Assembly (NCBI GenBank): GCA_009760855.2
Contig: WPIO01000024.1
Location: forward strand, 1,108,501-1,172,500
Source of the DNA: Cristatella mucedo
Taxonomy: Eukaryota > Bryozoa > Phylactolaemata > Cristatellidae
Length of the DNA stretch: 64,000 nt
Reading direction: 5' to 3'
In this document: in pieces, positions 43,415 to 53,697 of the stretch
Layout of the letters: each line of letters begins with the position of its first letter
Numbering within the stretch: position 1 is the stretch's first letter
Notes under the pieces: model-generated
What the model was told of the DNA's origin: nothing
Databases searched by the model: none
Seen by the model: only the letters and a program-made list of their open reading frames with translations
Made by a program: the position numbers and the translations under genes

Positions 43415-43734
43415 GGCTTCGTGAAAAGTCGTTTGGAAAATAGCTTCAGCTCTAATCACCCGGTGAGTGGCAGACGGCCGAAAGAATAGACTCGGCCGGC
43501 TTGATTGACTTCCGGCCGGAAACTCCGGGAGTTTGCATCAATGGATGCTCCGACTGAGCAAGCTGCAGCTGAAATAAATTGGAGGACGAAGTAAAAAGGA
43601 ATGCTGTATTTTGCCACTACCTGCTAGTCTATTGCTGTCAGCTGTCTGCCTTAATGGCGCCACGTGGAGCGATCAAGAAAGCACATAATATATCTGAATA
43701 TCTAACCCTGAATATCTCACGGTCTTTAGGGGCT

Positions 43735-43870
43735 TGTATCACCACGAAAGTCGTAGGATTGAGTCACGTCACGCTGCAGGCGACTCTTTATTGCCCACTG
43801 CAAGCAGAAGTGGTAGAGTTCCTACTTGTCTGCTGCTATATACACGAGGCAGTTAAATCGGCTGACCTTT
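43735..43870 (+). mobile_element. SINE S1b copy, diverged
   Basis: GCAGGCGACTCTTTATTGCC, CACTGCAAGCAGAAGTGG, ACGAGGCAGTTAAATCGGC. The B box is eroded. Confidence 0.5.
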
Positions 43871-44391
43871 ACCTTATTGGCTCGGTATGGATGAGTTTAA
43901 GGTCGAGGCTGGCGTTCACGTTATGGGTCGACCAGGCTTTGAGATGCCAGCAAGGCAGCCAGACTAGCAGGCCTAGATACGCAGCTGCGTCAGTCACCCA
44001 CTGCTCTTTTGTCTTGTCTGCTGCAACGATTTGATTTCTCAGCGGTCGCACTCGAACTGCACGGCACGGCGAAAGCATCTTCAAGAACTTTGGGGGGGCG
44101 TGGTCGGTCAGGGCAGCCAGCTTCTGTCTGAGAGAGCTCAGATACAAGCCAGCTAGACGCAGAGCCGAAAACTCGCTGGGTTGCTACCGAAAGCAAATTG
44201 ACTTTAAGGGAAAGTACATGCTGTACGATTCGAAGCAGATTGGACGCCTGGACACCCGAGAAGGTGCAGCCTACGTAGCCTACGTGCTCAGCTGCAGAAT
44301 GCCAGGAGCTTGGTCAGGGGGGTGAGAGGTTGAGCATCAATAGCTATAACTAGACAATTACCTGACATCCTATGGTATAATAGGCGAAAGC

Positions 44392-44407
44392 AGCTCGTGT
44401 TTTAAGT
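44392..44407. repeat. Target-site duplication, left copy
   Basis: AGCTCGTGTTTTAAGT is repeated exactly at 44610-44625. The single-copy empty site AGCTCGTGTTTTTAGT is present at 43309-43324. Confidence 0.95.
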
Positions 44408-44609
44408 AATAAATAAATAAATAAATACAAGCTGCTTAAACAGCCTCTTTTTGTATAGCGACAGAAGAGCCTTGACGGCTATCACCGCAGCTGCCTGCAA
44501 GCGGCGATAAAGGATCGCCCATCACAGGATTCGAACCCACGACCTCGGGCCGAGGTCGTGAAAAGCAACCGCCTTACCTAGTGCATGCCATTACGGCTAA
44601 CTGTGTTTT
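44408..44609 (-). mobile_element. Complete SINE S1 insertion with known ends
   Basis: About 202 bp, bounded by a perfect 16-bp target-site duplication. On the minus strand: head ...TTAGCCGTAATGGCATGCAC, TAGGTAAGGCGGTTGC, internal hairpin, B box GGTTCGAATCC, body hairpins, 3' block GAGGCTGTTTAAGCAGC, and a tail of (ATTT)n. This copy defines the family ends. Confidence 0.95.
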
Positions 44610-44625
44610 AGCTCGTGTTTTAAGT
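44610..44625. repeat. Target-site duplication, right copy
   Basis: Exact copy of 44392-44407. Confidence 0.95.
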
Positions 44626-44834
44626 GTCGGCATGCCCACTTTTATGATTCCACCGGGGCAATGCTGCCGCTTGACGATAGCCGGTGGTCACTCTTGAAAT
44701 CAGCCAGACGTAGGCTGGTGTCTAGCATGCGGAATCAAAGGACTTGCACAAGGGAGTGTACAGGAGGATCGTATCACCTAATTTCCGTGGAGAGCGACCG
44801 ATAAGCTATCGGATTTCATAGCAACCTTTTGAGG

Positions 44835-44873
44835 ATCGAAGGCAGCTTTTTTGGCTTTTTTGCTGCCTTCGAT
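44835..44873. repeat. Perfect 12-bp hairpin
   Basis: ATCGAAGGCAGC (44835-44846) and GCTGCCTTCGAT (44862-44873) flank a T-rich 15-nt loop. The arm word TCGAAGGCAGC also occurs at 43301 in the duplicated segment. Confidence 0.9.
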
Positions 44874-45126
44874 TGTCGACTTTAACTTACGTCGGTTGAC
44901 GTACCACTAAAGCACTAAGGCATTTGCACTTAGGAGGATGTCTCATTGGCGGTGTCGCTCAAAGAAGCATATTTCTTATTTCAAAGGCACGGAGGTGAGG
45001 TGAGGCGGCTACGTACATACGCTTTGCATGCAACTTCCTGTAATCTGCTGCGTAGGATAGGGCAGGTGAGGCAAAGTAATCAGTGAACAGCAGGAACCAA
45101 AAGCAGCATTGCTTCTATGCTTTCAC

Positions 45127-45215
45127 TCCTGAAGTGGGTCTCGATCGTGCGACAGTGGCTTCTGGCCACGACTCTGCTAGCCACGTTTACCAATTATGCT
45201 ACCACAGGAGCCTGA
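45127..45215 (-). other. tRNA-like sequence (SINE head or tRNA pseudogene)
   Basis: The minus strand reads GGCTCCTGTGG at the 5' end, with the A box TAGCATAATTGG, a B-box-like CGATCGAGACCC, and CAGGAG that can pair with CTCCTG as an acceptor stem. The variable region is long and the anticodon arm is imperfect. Not a convincing functional tRNA. Confidence 0.35.
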
Positions 45216-45990
45216 AGAGTTCGCAATCCTGAAAGTCACCTCTCTGTGAATACGTGATTCATTACGAATCGAGAAGTTTCGGAGAGAGGTTATTTGCAGC
45301 TGCCCATGTAGAGAAGCGTTGGTATGTTCGTGCTGTCCTCGTTTCATTGAGATTCGGCTCTCACGGGGTGCTAGACAATTACTTTTAATTCTTTTTACAT
45401 ATTATTCTCAGAGCAGTGTAAACGCACTGACATTGAATTCGCCATTCATCCAGCCGAACTGCCGGCAGGTTAGCCGTCAAATTCGCGAGAGAGGCTTCGG
45501 TCGTTCTGCGATCGAAGAAGCACTGCACCCGAAAGCTCGTGCTGTGAGCCTACAGCCTGATAATTGTGTGGTGTTCCTTGGAGGCAGGAAGGGGGCGGGC
45601 CGTGCTGTGCATGCCCCACCTGCTTAGTGTGCAATGGTGTTTCTGGTTAATCGATTGAAGGGTGCCATTTAGCGATGATTTTCCCCTCCCCACGAGAGAG
45701 CAGATGCTGAGAGGGTGTCGTGCTTATTATGGATAGGACATTTTTTAGCAGTCGGCCTGAAATTACTAACGGTTCAGTACAGCCCGTGAGTTTAGCTTCT
45801 TCTTGTATGTATGTAGGCAGCTGCATACCAGTTGTCCCGATTGTTAACAGCGGCTTGGCTTGCATGTGCCGTGAGCCGTTTCGGACTAGACTCGAGGGAT
45901 CTGTCGGAAACACTTTAGCTCATGACTTGTAGACCACTTGATTGGGAGATATGCTCTCGAGATCACCGAGCTGTCATCGAATTTATTCGA
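45216..45990. other. Unassigned stretch
   Basis: Only short open frames with no recognised domain. Confidence 0.35.
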
Positions 45991-46160
45991 TGAGCTGTGA
46001 TGGCACGCTAGGTAAGGCGGTTGCTTTACACTACCTCGGTCTCGATATTGTGGGTTCGAATCCTGCGGTGGGCGATCCTTTATCGCCACTGCAAGCTGCG
46101 GGGATAGCCGTCAAGGCTCTTCTGTCGCTATACAAAAGAGGCTGTTAAATCAGCTAGTAT
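45991..46160 (+). mobile_element. SINE S1 copy
   Basis: Head GAGCTGTGATGGCACGCTAG, B box GGTTCGAATCC, body GGGCGATCCTTTATCGCC, 3' block GAGGCTGTTAAATCAGCTAG, AT-rich tail. The internal hairpin is degraded on one side (CTCGATATTGTGGG). Confidence 0.9.
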
Positions 46161-46610
46161 TTAACTTAATTTAATTTATGAAGAATTCCCAGTTGGCTGG
46201 CAGTTAGCTAACTGCTGCTAGAACTCGACAACTCTAGGCTAGAACTCACTACCTGGATTGTGAAGTGCAAGCACTTTACTGTCAGGCTAAGACCCATTGG
46301 CTACTAAGACTCATAGGGTAGTCCTCATGTTTTGTCTGGCAGGCCTTTCGGTATGCATGAGTTCAGCGACGACCCCAAGGAGATGGAAGGACACTTTTTG
46401 TTTTGCCATGACAATGATAATGTGGCCTGCTACACAAGTCGAATGCATTGTGCCACAGTAGTGCATCCACTGTGTTGCTGCCTGCCGTGGTAACGAGTTG
46501 CCTTGCTTGTACGATTTGGATGGAGTGAGCAAGCAATTATTCCTGCCTTATTATTTAGTGGTGACGTGACATAGATATCGTGAGAGGGAGCATGCAGAGG
46601 GAGCTGCTAC
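46161..46610. other. Unassigned stretch with a possible tRNA-like remnant
   Basis: The minus strand near 46205-46305 contains CAGTAAAGTGCTTGC and GTGAGTTCTAGCC, weakly like SINE A- and B-box regions. Otherwise nothing recognised. Confidence 0.25.
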
Positions 46611-46778
46611 CGAGCGATGGCACACTAGGTAAGGCGGTTGCTTTCATGACCTCAGTCCCGAGGTCGTGGGTTCGATTCCTGCCGTGGGCGATCCTTTATC
46701 GCCACTGCAAGCGGTGGTGATAGCCGTCAAGGCTCTTCTGTCGCTATACAAAAAGAGGCTGTTTAAGCAGCTAGGATT
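46611..46778 (+). mobile_element. SINE S1 copy, well preserved
   Basis: GATGGCACACTAGGTAAGG, B box GGTTCGATTCC (46669-46679), GGGCGATCCTTTATCGCC, AAGCGGTGGTGATAGCC, GAGGCTGTTTAAGCAGC, then a T-rich tail. Confidence 0.95.
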
Positions 46779-47095
46779 TTTCTTAATTTAAGTAAGCTTA
46801 CTATTTGGCTGATCTGTTGGAGGGGGCTTTACTGATATTGCTTATACCAGCTGCCTAGCAGGTGACCTTCGACCATAACGAGCCACCGAGTCAGCCGTGG
46901 CACCGAGCAGCCAATTGTTCGGCCAGCAAATAGCTCTTGAGAAGCGGCCATAAATCACAGGCACATGAATGCACGTGAAATGCCACCATCGACCGCCGGC
47001 ACCTGTGGCTTAAGTGTACATTGCTGCAGCTGTTCCGGCAAATAACCCGAGTCCTTCGATGCCTGGCACCAGCATTATCGCCTTGGTGCCATGTT
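46779..47095. other. Unassigned stretch
   Basis: No gene or repeat recognised. Confidence 0.4.
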
Positions 47096-47380
47096 CTATT
47101 AATAATAATAATACATTTAATATAGCCCCCTCAGAGAACTCAATCTCTTTCTAGGCACTTTATATTCGCTGCAAAGGAAGCAGGATCGAATGGGGTGGCA
47201 TGCACAGGGTCAGCATGCAAGTGTGGTTAGTGGCAGCATGAAACAGTGTCAGCACGCATAAGCACATAAAGGATGAATCACAGGGACCCACTAAATGCTG
47301 TGATAAATAGATGTGTTTTTAGTTTCTTTTTAAATGTGGTCAAGTCAGGGGATGTCGTAACGAAAGTCGGAAGTGAGTTG
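47096..47380 (-). mobile_element. LINE A copy, 3' end
   Basis: (AAT)n, complement of the hairpin tail, the UTR with GGATCGAATGG, and the last coding bases to ACTCACTTCCGAC. Same subfamily as the copy at 31600. Confidence 0.85.
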
Positions 47381-47825
47381 CCCGGTCTTCCATGCTAGCT
47401 GTCAATCACGTAAGGTTTTTCAAGCTGGTCATGCTTCTGGCTATTCATTCTTCAATTGTGAAGCTGCTGAGGAAGCTGCCGAACTGCTTGGATGTGATAG
47501 AGCCTGGAAAGCACAAATAGAAAAGACGAATAGAGCTGCTGGAAAGGTAGCTCTATTTGTCTGTATTTGTCCCCCCCTCCCATTCAGTGTAAGTCTGTTT
47601 GAGGTGATGGCTGGTAGACAACCCTTAGCTATTGACCACACGGAGCTCCGTAGCCAAAATGATCTCAGCCAGTCGTGACTGCTTCACGACTTTCCCCTCT
47701 CCTCTTTGTGTCCTTCTCATCCCGTTGGTCTTTCTAAGTCTCTAGCTCTCTCTTTGAGGCAGTAATACTCCATCTGTCTTGCTGCCTATCTGTCTGTCGG
47801 TCTCTGTTCTGTTTAGAAAAAAATC

Positions 47826-47996
47826 TTAGCTGCTTAAGCAGCCTTTTTCTGTATAGCGACAGAAGAGCCTTGATGGCTGTCACCACCGCTTGCAGTGGCG
47901 ATAAAGGATCGCCCCGCCGCAGGAATCGAACCCACGACCTTGGGACCGAGGTCATGAAAGCAACCGCCTTACCTAGTGCGTGCCATCACGGCTCAC
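47826..47996 (-). mobile_element. SINE S1 copy
   Basis: GCTGCTTAAGCAGCC (3' block), GTATAGCGACAGAAGAGCC, GGAATCGAACCCACGACC (B box), ACCGCCTTACCTAGTGCGTG, CCATCACGGCTCACC (head). Confidence 0.95.
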
Positions 47997-48365
47997 CAAA
48001 CCCAAATTCAATTTCATGTGACTATCCATTGCTGCTTTATCGTGCTGTGTTCTATACTCTTTTGGTTCTACGGCTTCTTGCTGTTCTCCCATCACTTGAA
48101 TCTTGAAGACAAGGCTAGACTCGCTGGGCTCTCAAATTATATATTTGTAAGAGCCAAAACTGTTAGTTGATGTCTACAGCATGTTGATTAGAGTCGATTC
48201 CATTGCACCTTTATGGTGAGAATGTGTTTTAAAATGCAGACTGTGATAAGATGTAGCATTAAGCTGTCATGGCCAGTCGATTTGCAAAATGCGCTCTCTG
48301 GTCGATTTTTGTTTAAAATGTTCCCTTTTGGTACTATGTAAATGAGTTTTTGTTTATAGTCTGTG

Positions 48366-48474
48366 GGGTGCTTACATTTCAGACCCAGGTCGTATGTTTG
48401 AGTCCTGCTGCAGGCAATCCTTTAAGGCTCTTCTGCTTCTATGTAAATTAGTTTGTAGAGTCAGCCAATCTTGA
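48366..48474 (+). mobile_element. SINE S1b partial copy
   Basis: GGTCGTATGTTTGAGTCCTG (B box), CAGGCAATCCTTTAAGGCTC, AGAGTCAGCCAATCTT. The middle of the body is deleted. Confidence 0.6.
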
Positions 48475-48991
48475 CTTCTTAACTTGTACTGTTACTATGT
48501 GAGAGTGCCTCGACGTGAAGCTACTTCCTGCATCATTCAGGCTATATATGTATCAGACGAGTCTGATAGTCATAGCAAGGTAATGTAGGGAAAGGCCTGC
48601 CTTTCTTTTAGTGTCTACCGTTCCAGTGCCAGTGCACTGGACAATGGGTATGAGGAGAGGGCTGGCACCCTTCATATGCCACGCCATGCAATCTTTACAA
48701 TGGAAAGGAATTTCAGGATATACTTATATCAAATGCTGCCGTGCTGCTAAATATACGATATTTATAACACTAGCATTTATAGATCGCCCGAGCCCCGAGA
48801 CAAAAGAGAGATGCTGCTGTCTGCCCCCCCCTCCCCACTGGTATCAATTGCCGTTATTACTGGTTATGTTGACTTCTGACTATCGATGTGGTTTTGTGCC
48901 AACCGGATGCAGAGAATGAAATTGTGCACAGCAGAACGTAAAGCAGCACAGTGCTTCGACTGTCTTGGAGCTGCTAGGCCATTATTGGCTA

Positions 48992-49138
48992 AGATATAAT
49001 TCATTTGCATAGCTCCCTAAGAGAGTTTAATCTCTATTCAGGCGTTTCTCATATGTCACAGGGCTCGAGCTCATCGACCAATAAATACATTCACCTTGAC
49101 CTCGGTTGGGGCAACCCCTAACCACTGGGCAGAACCAG
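48992..49138 (-). mobile_element. SINE S2 copy
   Basis: TAATTCATTTGCATAGC, CTCTATTCAGGCGTTTC, GGGCTCGAGCTCATCG (B box), CCCCTAACCACTGGGC (A-box region), and an extra AAATACATTCACCTTGAC block shared with the copy at 52937. Confidence 0.75.
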
Positions 49139-50617
49139 CAGCCACTGGCTGATGGCCAGTGGCTGCCACCGGTCTCTTGTGACTCAGTGACGTCCTTGTA
49201 GGCGTCAGGCATGCTCGAAGTGATGCCGATGTTGGCAACAGTCCATGCACCGAATAGCTGCTGCAATGCTCTGCTGCTGCTGTGCTGTCAGTGCACTTTT
49301 GGAGCTACTTTGGCTATTGGCTATTGATAAATCTCCGTTCACTGAGAAGCAAAGTCGTACTGTTGCGGTCGAGTTCAGTCATCTAAGGTAAAGATGGGAG
49401 GATACGACCCGGATAGGAAGTTTGGACCGGATTTAGCTCCACAGTAACGTGGTTATAATGATGAGGTAGCGCTAGGAACACGGAGAATGCTGATAGTAGT
49501 GGTGCACTGTTCGATTCATATGTTAGCATGCTGTCGACCAGTTAGTTGCATTAAAACCTTGTCTGAGGATAGACAGACAGGCAGACTTCGGACAGGAATA
49601 GTCGGACACTGGACCCTTCCAGCCTCTGATTCTGGACTGTCTGCAAAGCTTTGCCGGCATTGTTAGGACAAAACATTCAAGACCATAAAACTGTCAAGTC
49701 TTATTTGCCACCTTCCTTTAACTGGCTGCCCCCCCTTGTCTTTACTGCATCTCTTGCTGGCTTGAGCTGCTGCAATATCCTTGCTGCACACACAGTGCTG
49801 CACGTACAGTGTCCTATCCTATCGACTGTTGGCCTTGTGCCATTGCATGAGCAGCTTACGTTTGTAATTCAGAGGAGAGGTAATAATGCTCACTCCTTTT
49901 GTACCTGGAGGCTCTGCTGGTCTATCAAGCTGAGTTCCATCGTTTCAGCTAAATATCGCTGCTGCTTGCTTGTGTCTCCGTGGTCAGAATTAACAGTGTG
50001 TGCATTGTATGAGGCACGACCAAAATCAGAAGTGGTGTGGTACAAAATGTACACCGGGATCTCCAAGGAGCTGGCTGGGTGAATAATGCAGGCTGAGCTT
50101 GTTATGGAAGCTGGACTCATGAGATCTGGTAGAGCTGCTGCTCAGCCGGCTTGTGGAGAAAGCGACAGTCTGTTGCACGGGACAATGAAGGAGAGGTGGA
50201 ATGTTGTGGATCACATGTGCAACTGTCCGGTGAAACTGAGCTGTGACCAGACTGCCGCTCTGCTGTGGGTAGGAGGTGTGGTTTCCGCTGTCTGAGCTAG
50301 ACAGCTTGAAACCTGCGCAAGGACTAAAGTGGGTACCAAAGGTTGGTGCACCGTGAGCCGAGTTTCTTGCTCATGACCAACCGTGGTTATGCAGCTCAAT
50401 CGGCTCAAATTACTGGCACCTTTCGTTCTGTAGATACTGTGCAAAGCACCTTTCGTTCTGTACATTATGTGCAAACATTTCTGAGCATGATGCCAGAGAG
50501 TATATGTCCCTGATAGTGGATGTTTATAGAGAACCTAGCTTATCAGTCATAGTAGTGTGACTCCCAACTCTCCCATCTTTCAGGTGGCCGTGCTGATGCG
50601 CATGGTTTCCCTCCTTA
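49139..50617. other. Unassigned stretch
   Basis: An open plus frame (49651-50082) of 143 codons begins at TTG and matches no family. The rest shows only short open frames. Confidence 0.3.
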
Positions 50618-50755
50618 GCACTGGGTTGGCCCAGTGGTTAAGCTGTTCGTCCGACCAATGTCTGTCCGAGGTCGTGGGCTGAACCCCATGGCATATGTAG
50701 AGCGCCTAAGTAGAGATTAAGTTATGTCGGGGGCGCTGTATAATTGAAATGCATA
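50618..50755 (+). mobile_element. SINE S2 copy
   Basis: ACTGGGTTGGCCCAGTGG (A-box region), GTCGTGGGCTGAACCCC (B box), AGAGCGCCTAAGTAGAGATT and GGGGGCGCTGTATAAT (tail hairpin). Confidence 0.75.
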
Positions 50756-50819
50756 TTTATGCTTTCTTCCTTTTGCTCTCTCCCCCTTTGGTCTTGCACC
50801 GTCGTCTTTCTCCTTCCTT

Positions 50820-51108
50820 AGTCTGTGTCTCTCTGTCTGTCTCTCTATCTCTATCTGTCTGTCTCTCTGTCTGTCTCTCTGTCTGTCTGTCTCTGTCTGT
50901 CTCTCTGTCTATCTGTGTCTGTCTGTCTCTGTCTGTCTGTCTCTGTCTGTCTGTGTCTGTCTCTGTCTGTCTCTCTCTCCGTGTCTCTGTCTGTCTCTCT
51001 CTCTGTGTCTGTCTGTGTCTCTGTCTCCTCTCTCTGTCTCTCTATCTCTGTCTTTGTCTCTGTCTGCCTCTCTCTCTCTCTTTGTCTCTCTCTGTCTCTC
51101 TCTCCCCG
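50820..51108. repeat. (CTGT)n/(CTCT)n compound microsatellite
   Basis: About 290 bp of pyrimidine-rich CTGT, CTCT and CTAT words ending at CCCCGCAG. The long open frames across it (Leu/Ser/Val/Cys repeats) are artefacts of the repeat. Confidence 0.95.
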
Positions 51109-51484
51109 CAGTCGTCGTTTTGGCCGAGTGTGTCATTGTTATGGCCGGACCCGTCGCCTCTGTCATCCAAGTCCTCATCTGTGCCGTCATCGATCTCAGT
51201 GACACCGTCATCTTCGTCCTTGATTGTGAGGGCTTAACAAGTCCTTGGAATGTCGAATTTGTGTTGATAAACAAGCCTATCGAACACATTTTGGTGGCCA
51301 GTTAATCTTTGTTTGGTAGCATTCAAAGAAATTTCGGTGTTTCGCGAACTATTAAAGCAAACAAAAATAACCTCCCATGTATAAGCCCCCTCTCATTGCC
51401 TGACCCCAAATTTTGGAAAAAGTGGGCTTATACAGGGTAAAATGCATTACATATATGTATATGTACATATATGTACACCTTTAT
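51109..51484. other. Non-repetitive island next to the microsatellite
   Basis: A minus-strand frame (about 51232-51112) reads an acidic stretch containing IKDEDDGVTEIDDGTDEDLD. The plus strand starts after an acceptor-like CCCCGCAG. It could be an exon of either strand or chance; no family recognised. Confidence 0.2.
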
Positions 51485-51560
51485 GCAATGTATATATTTA
51501 CACACACACACACACACACACACATAAATCTCTCTCACTCTCTCTCTCTCTCACACACAG
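51485..51560. repeat. (CA)n and (CT)n microsatellites
   Basis: An alternating CA tract is followed by CT and CA repeats. Confidence 0.95.
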
Positions 51561-52624
51561 TTACTGTGTCCAGTGCAGGACTGCACTGACTAATACAGGT
51601 GCAAATTGGTGGGGCGAGAAGTAAGTGAGCAGCTAATCTATTTTCTGAGTAGGCTTGCAGTTTTTGTGCTGCAGCTGTTAATGAAGAACACTCGTGGCAA
51701 TCAGCCGGCTTGCTGTTTACTCAGTCTTACAGCGTGCATCACATGCTTGTTGCACAGGCCATGCCATGTAGCCGAGCTGCTAGTGGTTCATGCTCTGTCA
51801 CGCATGCTTTCTCTCCCGTGATCCTGGCGTTGCTGCAAAGTGCTGCAGCAGCTGCTTCACCCAGCAGCAGCAGCAGCAGCTGCAGCTGTGCTAATGCTTC
51901 GGCCTAGGTTTGTGCTGTGCTGTTGTTGCTGCTGGTGCTACTGCCGATACGGCTGCACTGACAGCTATAGTGATGAGGAGATGCAAGGCAGCCATACTTT
52001 ATTTTGCGGTGGCAGGAGCTGCCTCCAGGCACAGCCTCCTGCATGCAGCCTCCTGCAGTGTGTAGCAGCATGTAGCAGCCTTTGAAACAGCAGTGGCGCA
52101 CCGGTTGGTGTGTCGCACTTTTATTTTGCTCTCGGCGGTTTGTCTGCCGGCTGGCTGCTTGCTTGGTGCTGCCGGCCAAGGCTAGTCGCTCGTTTGAAGC
52201 TGCCCTATACGTGGCATCTATTAACTCGATGCTTCTGCTCACTTTAAATCGGCTGCTGACGGCTGTGGCTAGACGGAGGCAAAACCTTTACGATCGCCTT
52301 GTTTGGGCATCACCCTCGGCTGCTGCTGCTGCTGGCTGAGGTGGGAATGTATTGGGTGGCTGTCTGAAGGCAGACAGACAGGCGCCCCTTCCTCGGTTAA
52401 CTCAGCCGCAGGCTTTTGTGAGTGCAGCATTCCTGTCCTGCTTCTTCGGCCTGCTGTCAATGGCAAGAAGAATCGATGGAAATTCAAGCCTTATCGGCTC
52501 CACTGATTGACAGCCAAGAGATACCATCTCCCTGCCTGTGGCAAGGTGCCGGTTTGACCCACGAGTTTTGGTTATGTCCCCTCATTCTTAGGCGTAATAT
52601 CTTTTCAGCAAACCTTTTACTAAA
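51561..52624. other. Unassigned stretch with GCA/GCT-rich patches
   Basis: A short (CAG)n run lies at about 51863-51880, with other CTG-rich clusters nearby. No gene recognised. Confidence 0.35.
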
Positions 52625-53206
52625 ATGATACGTTTTTGGCGATTGAGTCATCAGCTCGAATGCATGGCAAGTCTGGAACTCGCTTTCGGCCACCTGCAAC
52701 GACTTTTCATCATTTGAGTCTAAGCTGAAGACGAACTTATTCCAGCCAGCTTTCCCTGCGTCCCACTGAACATGTCTTTTTTGTTCCTGGGTGTTTTACG
52801 TGCGACCGTACCTGTGTACGATTAAGTGAATGTTACTAGCCAGATACTAACCGGTGGCCGCAAGTGTCCTCATGTTTGCTTTAGCATGACGGCCTCGTCA
52901 TGGTACTGTTTGCTTTTGCATGCTATAGAAAATGAAAAATATAATTCATTTGTATAGCACTCTGAGAGAACTATATCTCTAAGCTGACGCTCCGCCTATG
53001 CCACGACCTCGGTCGCAAAATACATTCACCTTGACCTTGGTCAAGGCTAGTACCTAAACCACTGGGCCACACCAGCTGGCTAGATACCATACATGTCACT
53101 AGCTCCATTGGTATTGGTTTTCTTGAATGAGCTGTAAAGAACAGGATGGAGATTTTAAATTCTTTTGGTGCACTATGCAAACAATCTATTGTTAATATTA
53201 ATGTCA
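52625..53206 (+). mobile_element. LINE D-like copy interrupted by SINE S2
   Basis: The coding end reads AWQVWNSLSATCNDFSSFES and KLKTNLFQPAF before a stop, the standard LINE C-terminal signature. 3' UTR-like sequence follows to about 52936. The tail GAGCTGTAAAGAACAGG, CACTATGCAAACAATC and an AT-rich tract appear beyond the S2 copy, at 53128-53206. Confidence 0.55.
52937..53082 (-). mobile_element. SINE S2 copy
   Basis: TATAATTCATTTGTATAGC, CCTATGCCACGACCTCGGTC, AAATACATTCACCTTGACC, CTAAACCACTGGGCCACACC. It belongs with the 48992 variant. Confidence 0.75.
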
Positions 53207-53407
53207 TTACTTTGGGTTGTGGCCTAGTGTCAGAATGAAATGGCTGTTAAATAAATGACCGGATGAGCGGTCTATGTGCAATTTTGTTCCGAATATTTCT
53301 GAGGGGGGTTTTCTTTAGAAACGAGCAAAGGCCGAACCAGTGTTCGCCCACGAAGTTTAGTGTCGTGCTTGCTTGCTCGCAGGCTTAGTAAGGAAGTCAA
53401 GGGTTTG

Positions 53408-53598
53408 ATGAGCCGTAATGGCTCACTAGGTAAGGCGGTTGCTTTTCACGACCTCGGCCCCAAGGTCGTGGGTTCGAATCCTGTGGTGGGCGATCCTTTC
53501 TCACCGCTGCAAGCGGTGGTGATAGCCGTGAAGGCTCTTCTGTCGATATACAAAAGAGGCTGCTAAATCAGCTTGTATTTATTTATTTATTTTTATTT
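53408..53598 (+). mobile_element. SINE S1 copy with ATTT tail
   Basis: Head ATGAGCCGTAATGGCTCAC, B box GGTTCGAATCC, 3' block AAAGAGGCTGCTAAATCAGC, tail ATTTATTTATTT. AAGGGTT at 53399-53405 and 53599-53605 is a possible short target-site duplication. Confidence 0.9.
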
Positions 53599-53617
53599 AA
53601 GGGTTAGCTGATTCAAC

Positions 53618-53697
53618 CAGCGAATGTAAAGTGCCTAGGAAGAGATTGAGTTCTCTGAGGAGGCTTTATCAAGTGTATTATTATTCTTATTCTTAGT
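53618..53697 (+). mobile_element. LINE A-type 3' tail only
   Basis: CGAATGTAAAGTGCCTAGG, AGAGATTGAGTTCTCTGAGG, GCTTTATCAAGTGTATTATT. Confidence 0.75.

Larger units (their letters stand above)
44211..44717 (+). repeat. Duplicated segment, copy 2 (carries SINE S1)
   Basis: The counterpart of 43122-43414. It is interrupted by the S1 insertion at 44408-44609 plus its target-site duplication. Confidence 0.8.

Noticed and set aside
45127..45215. Functional tRNA gene
   Set aside because: The A box is good, but the B box has mismatches, the anticodon arm does not fold well and the variable region is too long. Kept only as a tRNA-like sequence.
49651..50082. 143-codon open frame
   Set aside because: Starts at TTG, with no domain, no splice context and no compositional sign of coding.
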